Assembly: GCA_050258035.1 (NCBI GenBank)
Contig: JBLMYA010000047.1
Span: forward strand, 4,523 to 68,522
DNA length: 64,000 bases
DNA from: DATBLE01 sp050258035
GTDB lineage: Bacteria > Actinomycetota > Thermoleophilia > Gaiellales > Gaiellaceae
Direction: 5' to 3'
Shown here piece after piece: positions 34,366 through 43,466 of this stretch. Made by a program: the position numbers and the translations under genes. The stretch's first letter is position 1; every line of letters begins with the position of its first letter. The notes below the pieces were generated by a model that saw only the letters and a program-made list of their open reading frames with translations, was not told the origin of the DNA and did not search any database.

Positions 34366-35559
34366 TCAGTGCGTCGGAGGCTCCAACCCGGACGTGTCGA
34401 TCCCCTTTCGTTCGAGCAGCTCTCGGTAGAGCCGGTCGACGTCGTCGACCAGGCGGTCGACCGCGTAGCGCGTCGCCATCCGGTCTCGGCCGGCGGCGCC
34501 CATCCGCGCCCGTAGCTCCGGATCGCGGGCGAGCTCCGCGAGCCGCGACCCCAGCTCGTCGACGGCCGCCGGCGCGACGAGGAAACCGTCCACCCCGTCG
34601 TCGACCACGTCCGGGACGCCCCCGACTCGGGTCGCGACCACGGGACAGCCGCTCGCCAGCGCCTCGATCGCCGTCACCGGCGTCCCTTCGTTTCCCGACG
34701 GGAGGACGAAGACGTCGAAGGCGGCGAAGAACCGGCCCACGTCCTCCTGGTAGCCGGGGAACAGGCAGTGACGGACGATCCCGAGCTCGCCGGCCAGCTC
34801 CTCGGCGCCGCTCCGGTCTGGCCCGTCCCCGACCATGCAGAGGATTGCGTCCACACCCTCGTCCCTGAGGGCGCGAAAGCCCCTCAGCACCACGTCGGTG
34901 CGCTTCACGCCGGTCATGCGACCGATCCAGCCGACGACGAAGCGATGGTCGGGTATCCCCATCACGCGCCTCGTCTCGGCCCTCGCCGCTCCGTCGGAGG
35001 AAACGCGGGTGTCGAGCTCGATGCCGAGGCGGATGACCCGGAACTTGGATGCGGGCGCGACGCCGAGGGCGACGAGCTCGTCGCGGACCTCGGGGCTGAC
35101 CGCGACGAGCATGTCGGTGATCCGCGCGAGCAGCCGTTCGAGCAGCCGGAAGACGCCCGTCCAGAAACGGCCGAAGTAGCCGCGCAGGACGTGGCCGTGG
35201 AAGGTGTGCACGATGATCGGGGGGCGTGAGCGGCCGGCGAGCAGCGCGGCGGCGCGACCGACGGCTCCCGCCTTCGCCGTGTGCGTGTGGAGGATCGTCG
35301 GGCGCTCCACGCGCATGATCCGGGCCAGCCGAACGGTCGCGAGCAGGTCACGGATCGGCGAGATGTCACGGTGGAGGTGGGGGATCGTGACGACCGGCAC
35401 GCCGAGCTCGTCGGCCACGTACGCCATCGACTGCTCGCCCTGGCCGACGGTCCCCGCGACCAGGATCGTCTCGTAGCCGCGCTCGCGCAGCCCGCTGGTG
35501 AGGTACGAGACGTGCAGGGTCGGCCCGCCCATGTTCAGGCGGGCAATTGCCCTCAGCAC
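34366..35559 (-). CDS. glycosyltransferase family 4
   Basis: A 397-residue GT-B fold enzyme. The N-terminal domain begins AIARLNMGGPTLHVSYLTSGL and has HTHTAKAGAVGRAAALLAG and HTFHGHVLRGYF, as in family 4 enzymes acting on lipid-linked sugars. The C-terminal donor domain has VGWIGRMTGVKRTD and the E-x7-E motif in SGNEGTPVTAIEALASG. It likely adds a sugar to the growing repeat unit on the inner face of the membrane. It starts at GTG 35559, 29 bases after the epimerase stop on the same strand. It converges on the glycosidase gene with six bases between stops. Confidence 0.88.
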   Translation of the reverse strand: MLRAIARLNMGGPTLHVSYLTSGLRERGYETILVAGTVGQGEQSMAYVADELGVPVVTIPHLHRDISPIRDLLATVRLARIMRVERPTILHTHTAKAGAVGRAAALLAGRSRPPIIVHTFHGHVLRGYFGRFWTGVFRLLERLLARITDMLVAVSPEVRDELVALGVAPASKFRVIRLGIELDTRVSSDGAARAETRRVMGIPDHRFVVGWIGRMTGVKRTDVVLRGFRALRDEGVDAILCMVGDGPDRSGAEELAGELGIVRHCLFPGYQEDVGRFFAAFDVFVLPSGNEGTPVTAIEALASGCPVVATRVGGVPDVVDDGVDGFLVAPAAVDELGSRLAELARDPELRARMGAAGRDRMATRYAVDRLVDDVDRLYRELLERKGIDTSGLEPPTH

Positions 35560-35588
35560 GCGGATCGGAGCCCGGGCGGGGGGCAGGG

Positions 35589-36530
35589 TCAGTCCTGCCT
35601 GCGGCGCCGTTCCAGATGCTCGACGGTTCGACGGAGACCGTCCTCGAACCCGACGGTCGGCTCGTACCCGAGCATCTCCCGTGCGGCAGACACGTCGGCC
35701 CAGGAATCTCGGATGTCGCCTGCCCGGGGCGGTGCCGTCAGCCGCTCGACCGGCCTGCCGACGATGTGCCCGATCGTGTCCGCGAGCTCGTTGACGCTCG
35801 CCGGGGAGCTGGCCGCGAGATTGAAGATCCTCCCGCTGACCCCCGGCGTGTCGCCGGCCCGGAGGGTTCCGTCGACGACGTTCTCGACGTAGGTGAAGTC
35901 ACGTCGCTGCTCGCCGTCGCCCTCGATCGTCACCGGCCGCCCCGCGGCGATCGCGGTGATGAACAGAGGCACGACGCCGGCGTACTGCGACGACGGGCTC
36001 TGCCGGGGACCGAAGACGTTGAAGTAGCGCACGACGACGCTCTCGAACCGCTCGTAGACGCGGGAGAACGAGATGCAGTAGCGCTCGGCCGCGAGCTTCG
36101 CGACGCCGTAGGGCGAGAGCGGGTCGGGCGCGGCATCCTCGGCGGCGGGCAGGGCGCCGCGAGACCCGTACACCGACGAGCTCGACGAGTAGACGACCCG
36201 CCGCACGCCCTCGTCGCGGGCGGCGAGGAGGACGTTCAGCGTCCCCTCGACGTTCACGGCGCTCGAGGTGAGCGGATCCTGCACGGAGCGCGGGACGGAG
36301 CCGAGCGCCCCGAGGTGGTAGACGATCTCGGTGCCGCGGACGGCGTTGTGGACGCGCTCGTAACTGCGCAGCTCGCCCTCCACCACCTCGATGTCGAGAC
36401 CCTCGAGGTTCGCCCGGTTGCCGGTGGAGAAGTTGTCGAGCACGCGAACCTCGTCCCCACGCCCCAGGAGCGCGCGGACGAGGTTGGAGCCGATGAAGCC
36501 CGCGCCGCCGGTGACGAGCACCTTCGCCAT
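35589..36530 (-). CDS. NAD-dependent nucleotide-sugar epimerase (UDP-glucose 4-epimerase type)
   Basis: A 313-residue extended SDR with GGAGFIGSNL (NAD loop), DNFSTG after strand 2, SSSSSVYGSRG and SPYGVAKLAAERY (catalytic Tyr and Lys), and RDFTYVENVVDG. It should interconvert a UDP-hexose with its 4-epimer; the exact sugar is open. The ATG at 36530 starts directly with the Rossmann strand AKVLVTGG. TACGAT nine bases upstream suggests a very short leader. It forms an operon with the following glycosyltransferase. Confidence 0.82.
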   Translation of the reverse strand: MAKVLVTGGAGFIGSNLVRALLGRGDEVRVLDNFSTGNRANLEGLDIEVVEGELRSYERVHNAVRGTEIVYHLGALGSVPRSVQDPLTSSAVNVEGTLNVLLAARDEGVRRVVYSSSSSVYGSRGALPAAEDAAPDPLSPYGVAKLAAERYCISFSRVYERFESVVVRYFNVFGPRQSPSSQYAGVVPLFITAIAAGRPVTIEGDGEQRRDFTYVENVVDGTLRAGDTPGVSGRIFNLAASSPASVNELADTIGHIVGRPVERLTAPPRAGDIRDSWADVSAAREMLGYEPTVGFEDGLRRTVEHLERRRRQD

Positions 36531-36590
36531 CGGGAAGCCATCGTAGTGACGGCAACGGTGGGACGCCTGCGGTGCCGCTGTGCACAACCC

Positions 36591-36603
36591 GACACGGAGT
36601 TGG
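36591..36603 (+). repeat. short match to the terminal box of the dispersed element
   Basis: GACACGGAGTTGG is identical to the first 13 bases of the box at 17481. It lies between the epimerase and the ligase genes with no decamer array, so it may be chance or a relic. Confidence 0.25.
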
Positions 36604-36619
36604 CCCCGGTCCGTGCGGC

Positions 36620-38065
36620 TTACGTGCCGAGACTCCCGGTACCGTTGCCGGTAGAGGGCGGAGGGACGGCTCCCCACCCTGGGTGGGGGGTTGCTCGGGA
36701 TTTCGTTTCGCCCGCCGGAGCCGCTGTCGCGAGCAGCGGTGGGGCGGCGCAGAGGCCGGCGGCGATCCAGAGGACCGCGTCGAGCGGGATCCCGGAGACG
36801 AGGCCGATCGCGGTGAGCACACCGAGCGCCACCAGCAGCCACGACACCGGGAGCAGGGCGTCCGCCGCCGGGGGGCCGCGGAAGAGCCGGAGCAGGCCGA
36901 ACGCGAGCGGCGTCAGGAGCGCGCCGAGGAACAGCACGAACCCGACGGTGCCGAGGTCGGAGAGCGCCTGGACGTACGCGTTCTGGACGCCGTACGGGTG
37001 CTGCGGAGAGGGAAACCCCTGCTCCGGCGTCCTCGGGAACTTCCGGTGCAGCAGGGGCAGCAGCGGACCGTACACGGCGGGGTCGTTGGTCGCCTGCCAG
37101 CCTGCGCCGACGACCGGGTGGTCGAGGAAGACCCGCCAGCCGTAGTAGACGAGCATCGTCCGCTGCACGTAGCTCTCGACCCCGAGCTGCTCCTCCTTCT
37201 TGCCGATCCCCGCGTAGTGGAGGAACGACTTCACGTCGCCGCCGCGGAAGAGCACGACGCCGCCGAAGACGGCGAGCGAGACGGCGAGGATCGCGACGAC
37301 GCGCCCTCCCGATCCCCGGGCGACGACGGCGGTCACGACGCCCGCGGCGAGCAGGCCGATCGCTCCCGCCAGCGAGCCCGAGAGCAGGAGCCCCAGGGCG
37401 CCCGCGGCCCCCCCGGCCGCGGCGATGCGCCGGTCGAGCCGCCACGTGGGCAGCGCGATCGCGGCGAGCGCGACGGCAAGCCCGACGCCCGAGAGAGCGG
37501 CGAAGTCGTGGTGCCCGAGGAAGGACGGCTGCCGGTAGCCCGCGGGCCAGCCGCCAGCGATCCGCCAGCCGAAGAACTGCACCACGGCGAGCGCCGACGC
37601 GACGAAGCTCGACGCGACGGCGACGAGCACGAAGAGCATCAGGTCGTCCCACCGGCGCAGGAGCAGCACGGCAGCCGGGGCGAGCAACGCGTACTCCACG
37701 TACTTGCCCGTCGTGACGGCGTGGTCGTGCCAGGGATAGGAGTCCGAGCCGCGCAGCGGGTACACGGTCGCGGCGCAGACCCACGCGAGAAAGACGCCGA
37801 TCGCGATCCAGGCCGGCAGCCCGTTGCGCAGCGGGGTGAGCCCGTCGCGGGCGGCGGCCGCCGCAGCGGCGACCAGGCAGGCGAGAACAGCCAGGTCGGA
37901 GAGGACGATATGCACATGCGTCGAGCCCACCGTCGCGTTCCAGCCCGGCTGGAAGTCGATGTGCACCAGGAGGATCGGGATCGCGAGCGCGAGCACCCAC
38001 GCACCGGGGGATGCGCGCGGAAGCAGGACGTCCCGCTGCCTGCGCAAGGACGTCCGAGCCGCCAC
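36620..38065 (-). CDS. O-antigen ligase / Wzy-type polymerase
   Basis: A 481-residue polytopic protein with about 10-12 helices and the large extracytoplasmic loop typical of the Wzy/WaaL family. The loop (about 290-370) carries VESYVQRTMLVYYGWRVFLDHPVVGAGW and a later GVQNAYVQALSDLGTVG. The motif of an Arg-bearing loop followed by PxxGxG is the ligase signature. It would polymerise or transfer lipid-linked oligosaccharide outside the membrane. The start is GTG 38065, two bases after the predicted transcription start. It is divergent from the flippase and shares its promoter core. Confidence 0.85.
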   Translation of the reverse strand: MAARTSLRRQRDVLLPRASPGAWVLALAIPILLVHIDFQPGWNATVGSTHVHIVLSDLAVLACLVAAAAAAARDGLTPLRNGLPAWIAIGVFLAWVCAATVYPLRGSDSYPWHDHAVTTGKYVEYALLAPAAVLLLRRWDDLMLFVLVAVASSFVASALAVVQFFGWRIAGGWPAGYRQPSFLGHHDFAALSGVGLAVALAAIALPTWRLDRRIAAAGGAAGALGLLLSGSLAGAIGLLAAGVVTAVVARGSGGRVVAILAVSLAVFGGVVLFRGGDVKSFLHYAGIGKKEEQLGVESYVQRTMLVYYGWRVFLDHPVVGAGWQATNDPAVYGPLLPLLHRKFPRTPEQGFPSPQHPYGVQNAYVQALSDLGTVGFVLFLGALLTPLAFGLLRLFRGPPAADALLPVSWLLVALGVLTAIGLVSGIPLDAVLWIAAGLCAAPPLLATAAPAGETKSRATPHPGWGAVPPPSTGNGTGSLGT

Positions 38066-38072
38066 CGGCGGC

Positions 38073-38082
38073 CACTATAGTG
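38073..38082. promoter_or_regulatory. palindromic -10 serving both ligase and flippase genes
   Basis: CACTATAGTG is a perfect palindrome containing TATAGT on both strands. Rightward it lies ten bases before the flippase ATG (38092), leftward eight bases before the ligase GTG (38065). Both mRNAs would have leaders of only two to four bases. Confidence 0.6.
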
Positions 38083-38091
38083 GACGCCCGG

Positions 38092-39375
38092 ATGCAGACG
38101 CGCCTCCTGTGGCGGCGCTCCGCTACGGCGCTCGGCCTCTACGGAAGCGTTGCACTCGGGTTCCTGGCAAGCATCGTGGCAGCGCGCCGGCTCGGCCCGG
38201 ATCAGTACGGGCTGTTCACGCTCGCGATCTTCGCCGCCGGCTTCCTCCAGGTGCTGCTCGACCTGACGGTGGAGGAGGCGATGATCAAGTACGGCTTCCG
38301 GTACACGACCACCGCCCGCTGGGGACGTCTCCGCTGGCTCTACCGCCGCGCGATGGTGCTCAAGACGCTCGGCGCGCTGCTGGCCGCGGTCGCGCTCGGG
38401 ATCGTCGCCCCGTTCGCGGACACGCTGTTCAACGCCGACGGGTTGCGCACCCCGTTCCTGATCGCGGCGCTGCTGCCGCTGTCGTACATCCCGGAGGCCC
38501 CGGCCGGGGCAGCGCTCGTCCTCACCGGCCGGTACGACGTCCGCGCCGCCTACACGCTGCTGACCCAGCTCCTGCGGGCGATCGGCCTCGTGGTCGGGTC
38601 GCGCTACGGCGTCGGCGGGGCAGTGCTCGGTCTCGTGCTCGGCCAGGTCGCCGGCTCGGCGGCGGTCGGCCGGGCGGCGGTCTCCGTGTTCAGCCGCTTC
38701 CCCGCAGCATCGCCCGAGCCGCTCGGCGAGGACCGGCGCGAGATCGTCCGGTTCGTGATCCGCTCCAGCGTCGGGTCGGGCATCGTCTCGCTGCGGACGG
38801 CGATCGTCCCGCTCCTGCTCGGGGCGGTCTCCGTGCCGAGGGAGGTCGGCTACTTCCGCGCCGGCCAGGCCCCGCTGACGGGGCTCACCGCGCTCACCGC
38901 ACCCGCCCGGCTGATCCTGATCACCGAGCAGACGCGGGACTGGGAGTCCGGAGCGCCCCAGCGCGTCTTCGCCGGCCTGCGCCGCTACAGCCTGACTGCG
39001 CTCGTGGCGATGGTCGTGTCCGTGCCGTTCCTCTACTGGTGGATGCCGACGCTGATCCGGATCGTGTTCACCGACAAGTACGCGCCGGCCACCGACGCCG
39101 CCCGCCTGATGCTGCTCGCCGGCGCCGTCGGACTCGTCTTCGCGTGGACGAAGTCGCTTCCGGTCTCGGTCGGACGGCCCGAGCTGCGGATCGCCACGCA
39201 CGGGATCGAGACGCTCGTGCTGATCCCGCTCGTGCTCGTGTTCGGCTCGATCTGGGACGCGACCGGTGCCGCCGCCGCGGTGCTCGTCGCGACGACCGTG
39301 TTCGCGCTCGCCTGGGCGGTCGCCGTCGTCCGCCTGCAACGCGAGCACGCCGCCGGGCAGGCGGCGACCTCGTGA
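38092..39375 (+). CDS. polysaccharide flippase, Wzx/MATE-like
   Basis: A 427-residue membrane protein with about 12 helices. The N-terminus (ALGLYGSVALGFLASIVAARRLGPDQYGLFTLA) is the standard opening of Wzx-type flippases, with LGPDQYGLF after helix 1. Later parts are helix pairs ending in AAAAVLVATTVFALAWAVAVV. It would move the lipid-linked repeat unit across the membrane. It leads a seven-gene rightward operon of transferases and modifying enzymes and is divergent from the ligase, so flipping and polymerisation genes share one promoter region. Confidence 0.88.
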   Translation: MQTRLLWRRSATALGLYGSVALGFLASIVAARRLGPDQYGLFTLAIFAAGFLQVLLDLTVEEAMIKYGFRYTTTARWGRLRWLYRRAMVLKTLGALLAAVALGIVAPFADTLFNADGLRTPFLIAALLPLSYIPEAPAGAALVLTGRYDVRAAYTLLTQLLRAIGLVVGSRYGVGGAVLGLVLGQVAGSAAVGRAAVSVFSRFPAASPEPLGEDRREIVRFVIRSSVGSGIVSLRTAIVPLLLGAVSVPREVGYFRAGQAPLTGLTALTAPARLILITEQTRDWESGAPQRVFAGLRRYSLTALVAMVVSVPFLYWWMPTLIRIVFTDKYAPATDAARLMLLAGAVGLVFAWTKSLPVSVGRPELRIATHGIETLVLIPLVLVFGSIWDATGAAAAVLVATTVFALAWAVAVVRLQREHAAGQAATS

Positions 39376-39412
39376 GGTCGCTCGCCCCCTGCTCGCTCGC
39401 GTGGTGGAAACC

Positions 39413-40579
39413 ATGTTCCCCCCGCCCCGCTCACAGGCTGGCGGCCGGCCTGTGAGGGTGCTGATCGTCACCGGGATCTGGCCGCCCGACGTCGGCGGCC
39501 CGGCGAGCCACGCGCCGGAGGTGGCGGCGTTCCTGCGCGGCCGTGGCCACGAGGTGGAGGTCGTGACGACCGCCGCCGCTGCGCCGGCAGCCGAGGCGTA
39601 TCCCGTCCACTGGATCTCGCGGGGTCAGCCGGTCCTCCTGCGCTACGTCCGCGGCGCCCTGCTCGTCGGGCGTGTCGCGCGCGGGTCGGACGTCGTGTAC
39701 TCGACGGGGATGTACGGACGCACCTTCGTCGGCGGGCTGCTCGCGCACGTCCCCCGGGTGGTGAAGCTGACCGGCGATCCCGCCTACGAGCGCGCCGTCC
39801 GGTACGGGTTGACGCGGCTCGACATCGGCGACTTCGAGCGCTCGCGCGACCTCCGGGTCTCCTGGCTCAAGGCGATGCGCAACGTGACTCTGTGGGGCGC
39901 CGCCCGCTACGCCTGCCCGAGCAGGTCGCTGCGCGACTTCGCCGCCCGCTGGCGCCTCGTCCGCCCCGACCGGATCGCCGTCGTCCCCAATCCGATCTCG
40001 GTGCCCGACCCGGGCGACCGCGACGAGCTTCGCCGGCGCCACGGGTTCCACGGCCCGACGCTCGTCTACGCCGGGCGGCTCGTCCTCCAGAAGTCGCTCG
40101 ACGTCGCTCTTCGCGCTGTTGCCCGCTGCGAAGGCGTCACGCTCGTCCTGGCGGGCGACGGGCCCGTGCGGGCGGGTCTCGAGTCGCTCGTCGGCGAGCT
40201 CGGCCTCCACGAGCGGGCGCGCTTCCTCGGCCCACAGCCGCGTGAGCGCGTGTTCGAGCTCCTCGCCGCCGCCGACGCTGAGCTGCTCTCGTCCGGCTGG
40301 GAGAACTTCCCCCACTCGGTCGTCGAGGGCTTGGCGGTGGGGACCCCGGTGATCGCGACCGGCGTCGGCGGCGTGCGCGAGATCGTCACCGACGGGGTCA
40401 ACGGCCTGCTCGTCCCGCCGCACGACCCCGAGGCCCTCGCCGGCGCGGTTCGGCGTTTCTTCGCCGACGAGGCGCTCCGGGACCGTCTGCGCGCCGCCGC
40501 ACCGGTGTCGGTGGACGACTACGCGCCCGAGCGGGTCTACACCCTCATCGAGCAGCTGCTCGAGGAGGCTGCCGCGTGA
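39413..40579 (+). CDS. glycosyltransferase family 4
   Basis: A 388-residue GT-B enzyme. It starts VRVLIVTGIWPPDVGGPASH, has VVKLTGDPAYERA in the acceptor domain, and VYAGRLVLQKSLDVALRAV plus the E-x7-E pattern WENFPHSVVEGLAVG in the donor domain. Start choice: ATG 39413 has GGTGG nearby; GTG 39452 would begin directly at the Rossmann strand and is equally reasonable. It is 37 bases after the flippase and overlaps the next gene by four bases (GTGA). Confidence 0.88.
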   Translation: MFPPPRSQAGGRPVRVLIVTGIWPPDVGGPASHAPEVAAFLRGRGHEVEVVTTAAAAPAAEAYPVHWISRGQPVLLRYVRGALLVGRVARGSDVVYSTGMYGRTFVGGLLAHVPRVVKLTGDPAYERAVRYGLTRLDIGDFERSRDLRVSWLKAMRNVTLWGAARYACPSRSLRDFAARWRLVRPDRIAVVPNPISVPDPGDRDELRRRHGFHGPTLVYAGRLVLQKSLDVALRAVARCEGVTLVLAGDGPVRAGLESLVGELGLHERARFLGPQPRERVFELLAAADAELLSSGWENFPHSVVEGLAVGTPVIATGVGGVREIVTDGVNGLLVPPHDPEALAGAVRRFFADEALRDRLRAAAPVSVDDYAPERVYTLIEQLLEEAAA

Positions 40580-41694
40580 CCCGCAAGCCTCGCCTCCTGA
40601 TGATCGGCCGGACGCGCTACCGGCTACCGCTCAGCGAGACCCTGCGCCTCAAGTTCGACGCCCTGGCAGAGCGGTTCGACGTGCGCGTGCTGGCGAGCGG
40701 CGTCGTCGGCTCGCCACGGCGGGACAACGTGTTCGAGCTCGCGGGGCCGTGGCGGCCGCGGTGGCTCGACGGCGCCCTCTACTTCCTGACGCTGCCGTTC
40801 CGAACGCGCCGCGAGCTGCGCACGACGCCGCCGGACGGCGTCCTCGTGCAGGGGGCCCACGAGACGTGGTTCGTGTTGCTCGGCCGCTCGCTCTCCGGCG
40901 TGCGTGCACCGGTGATCCTGGACGTGCACGGCGACTGGCGCTCGCCCACCCGGCTGTACGGCTCGCCGGCGCGCCGTCTGCTCAACCCGCTCGCCGACCG
41001 GATCGCCCTGTCGGCGCTCCACCGGGCCGACGCCGTCCGGACGATCTCCGACTACACCACCGGCCTCGTCCGCTCGAACGGCGTCGAGCCGGCGGCGGTC
41101 TTCCCTGCATTCATGGACCTGGAGCCGTTCCTCGGGCCGATCGTCCCGATGCCGACCCCGCCGCGCGCGCTCTTCGTCGGCGTGCTCGAGCACTACAAGG
41201 GGATCGACGAGCTGGCCGACGCCTGGCGAATGGTCGCCCCACGGCTGCCCGGTACGACGCTCCACCTCGTCGGGCGGGGCACGCGGCGGGAGGTGGTCGA
41301 GCGGCTCGTCGCCGAGCTCCCGGACCGGACGGAGTGGACGGAGGCACTCCCGACCGACGGGGTCGCGCGCGCTCTCGACGAGGCGACCGTGCTCGTCCTG
41401 CCGTCGCGCTCCGAGGGCATGGGGCGCGTCCTCGTCGAGGCATTCTGCCGGGGACGGGGAGCGGTGGCGTCGCGGGTCGGCGGGATCGTCGACCTCGTCC
41501 GCGAGGGCGAGAACGGCCTGCTCGTCCCGGCGCAGGACCCGCGGGCGCTGGCAGACGCCCTCTATCGGGTGCTGGCCGACCGTGGCCTGGCCGAGCGGCT
41601 GGGCGCGCGCGCGGCAGCGAGCGCCGAGACCTGGACCGCGACGCCCGCCGAGTACGCGGCCCGGTTGGAGGCGCTGGTCGCGGGACTACGATAG
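40576..41694 (+). CDS. glycosyltransferase family 4
   Basis: A 372-residue GT-B enzyme. The N-terminal half is less conserved (RLLMIGRTRYRLPLSETLRLK; ILDVHGDWRSPTRLYGSP). The donor domain has ALFVGVLEHYKGIDELADAW and SRSEGMGRVLVEAFCRGRG with the E-x7-E glutamates. It starts at a GTG overlapping the previous stop. A hexamer TACGAT at its 3' end may be the promoter of the following deacetylase gene. Confidence 0.87.
   Translation: MTRKPRLLMIGRTRYRLPLSETLRLKFDALAERFDVRVLASGVVGSPRRDNVFELAGPWRPRWLDGALYFLTLPFRTRRELRTTPPDGVLVQGAHETWFVLLGRSLSGVRAPVILDVHGDWRSPTRLYGSPARRLLNPLADRIALSALHRADAVRTISDYTTGLVRSNGVEPAAVFPAFMDLEPFLGPIVPMPTPPRALFVGVLEHYKGIDELADAWRMVAPRLPGTTLHLVGRGTRREVVERLVAELPDRTEWTEALPTDGVARALDEATVLVLPSRSEGMGRVLVEAFCRGRGAVASRVGGIVDLVREGENGLLVPAQDPRALADALYRVLADRGLAERLGARAAASAETWTATPAEYAARLEALVAGLR
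41687..41692 (+). promoter_or_regulatory. possible internal -10 for a leaderless deacetylase mRNA
   Basis: TACGAT ends exactly six bases before GTG 41699 and overlaps the stop of the preceding transferase. It could add an internal promoter in the operon; the coding context lowers confidence. Confidence 0.35.
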
Positions 41695-41698
41695 GCGC

Positions 41699-42592
41699 GT
41701 GCGTGCCGACCGCATCAAGCAGGCGCTGAAGAACGGGGTGTACCGCGCGCTCGGCGAGACCGCCGCCGGCGTGGGGGCCGTCGACGGCCGAGAGCAGCGG
41801 ACGCTGCGCGTCCTCATGTACCACAAGGTGAACGACGTCCCCGAGAACTCCGTCACCGTCCCGGTCGGCCTGTTCGACGAGCAGATGGCGCAGCTCGGCG
41901 ATCTCGGCTACCGGCCGGTGACGCTCGACGCCGTGCTCGACCACTACCTGCTCGGGACGCCCCTCCCGGCGGGTGCGGTCCTCATCACCTTCGACGACGG
42001 CTACCGCGACAACCTCCTGAACGCGGCGCCGGTGCTCCAGAAGTACGGCTTTCCGGCGGTCGTCTTCGTCCCGGTCGGCTACCTCTCGGGGACGAGGCCG
42101 TTGCCGCACGACGAGCACCTGGCTGCACGCGGCGTCGTCAACCCTCCGCTGTCGTGGGACGACCTGGCCGAGCTCGAGACCGCCGGGATCCGGGTCGAGT
42201 CGCACGGCATCGGGCACCGGCCGCTCGCCGATCTGGAGGTGGACGAGGCGGCGCGAGAGATCACGCTCTCCAAGCTCCGGCTCGAGGACCGTCTCCAGCG
42301 TCCCGTGCGCGCGTTCGCGTACGTGAAGGGCTCCGAGGCCCACTACCGCCTCGTGCACCTCAGCCTGCTCAAGCAGGCCGGCTACGACGTCGCGTTCACG
42401 TCGATCTCCGGTGCCAATGCGCCGAGCACCGACCCGCTCCAGCTCCACCGCTACAACGTCGAGCCGTATCCGCCCCGGACGTTCGAGCTCGTCCTCTCCG
42501 GGGCGTGCGACCTGATCGCCGTCAAGGACACGGTTGCCGGCACGCACGCGCGCCGCGTCTTCAACGCGGCGCTCGGCACCTCCAGCAAGTGA
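41699..42592 (+). CDS. polysaccharide deacetylase (CE4/NodB family)
   Basis: A 297-residue enzyme with a NodB domain. Motif 1 is TFDDGY (D99 catalytic base, D100 metal ligand). Motif 2 is SHGIGH (H169 and H173 metal ligands). It lacks a clear signal peptide, so it may act on cytoplasmic lipid-linked sugar or be exported otherwise. It likely removes N-acetyl groups from hexosamine. The GTG start is four bases after the previous stop, and the end overlaps the GNAT-like gene. Confidence 0.85.
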   Translation: MRADRIKQALKNGVYRALGETAAGVGAVDGREQRTLRVLMYHKVNDVPENSVTVPVGLFDEQMAQLGDLGYRPVTLDAVLDHYLLGTPLPAGAVLITFDDGYRDNLLNAAPVLQKYGFPAVVFVPVGYLSGTRPLPHDEHLAARGVVNPPLSWDDLAELETAGIRVESHGIGHRPLADLEVDEAAREITLSKLRLEDRLQRPVRAFAYVKGSEAHYRLVHLSLLKQAGYDVAFTSISGANAPSTDPLQLHRYNVEPYPPRTFELVLSGACDLIAVKDTVAGTHARRVFNAALGTSSK

Positions 42593-43464
42593 GCTCGTTC
42601 GAGCTCGCGTCGTTCACGCCGGAGGAACGCGACGAGTACCTCGCGCTGCTCGACCGGGCGTGGGGCCACCAGGGGCTCTCCGGCGACGAGTTCGACTGGT
42701 GGTTCCTGCGCAACCCGACCGGGTCGCTGATGTCGGTCGCACGGATCGACGGCCGGGTGGTGGGGGTCGCCGGGCACACGCTGCTGCGGATGGTGCTCGG
42801 CGGCGAGGAGCGGCCGGCGTCGTTCTCGGTCCACGCGACCACGCTGCCGGAGGCGCGCGGGCTCGGGATCTTCCGGGAGCTGGAGCGGAAGCACGAGCGC
42901 GAGGCGCAGGAGCGGGGCGTCGCGGTGGTGCTCGGGTTCGCGAGCGCCCCGACCGCGCCGATCTTCCTCGGCCCGCTCGGCTGGACGGAGATCGGGCGGC
43001 TGCGGATCTGGGCGCGGCCGGTCGTGCGGCGCGGCGATGTGACATGCGTTCCGGCGCTGGACGTCGGCGGAGACGCGGCGGCGTCGTGGCCGAATCATGT
43101 GGTCCGGGACACGCAGCACCTCACCTGGCGCTACCTCGACTCCCCCCGGGGCTACGTCCCGGTCCGGAGCGGCGACGGCTACGCGGTCGTCTGGCCTGCG
43201 AAGCCGCACCGGGGACGCACGATCGCGGTTCTCGCCGACCTCGCCGGGACCGACGTCCACGGACTGCTGCTCGCGGCCGCGCGGGTGTCGCAGGCGCGAG
43301 TCCTGTTCGGCCTGCCTGCGCCCGGGCAGCACGGTGCGTTCCTGCGCGCCGGGTTCCTCCCGACGAACCGGACGCTGCACTTCATGGGCAAGGCGCTCGC
43401 CGGCCGGCTCGACGCCGATCCGGCCGCCTGGCGATTCACGCTCGGCGACACCGACTTCTTCTAG
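42589..43464 (+). CDS. GNAT-like acetyltransferase
   Basis: A 291-residue protein. The N-terminal 140 residues have a GNAT fold: FTPEERDEYLALLDRAWG, GRVVGVAGHTLLRMVLGG, and the acetyl-CoA loop region TTLPEARGLGIFRELERK with the A-x-G-x-G/A pattern. The C-terminal half is a second, weaker unit ending FLPTNRTLHFMGKAL. In a polysaccharide operon it may acetylate an amino sugar; pairing with a deacetylase is notable. It starts at a GTG overlapping the deacetylase stop by four bases. Confidence 0.7.
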   Translation: MSSFELASFTPEERDEYLALLDRAWGHQGLSGDEFDWWFLRNPTGSLMSVARIDGRVVGVAGHTLLRMVLGGEERPASFSVHATTLPEARGLGIFRELERKHEREAQERGVAVVLGFASAPTAPIFLGPLGWTEIGRLRIWARPVVRRGDVTCVPALDVGGDAAASWPNHVVRDTQHLTWRYLDSPRGYVPVRSGDGYAVVWPAKPHRGRTIAVLADLAGTDVHGLLLAAARVSQARVLFGLPAPGQHGAFLRAGFLPTNRTLHFMGKALAGRLDADPAAWRFTLGDTDFF

Positions 43465-43466
43465 GG

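Noticed and set aside
34366..35892. Large plus-strand open frames opposite the glycosyltransferase and epimerase genes
   Set aside because: Their translations are Arg/Gly/Asp-rich, without motifs, and are complementary shadows of well-supported minus-strand enzymes.
36572..38080. A 502-residue plus-strand open frame opposite the ligase gene
   Set aside because: It is highly charged low-complexity sequence caused by the GC-rich third codon positions of the ligase on the other strand.
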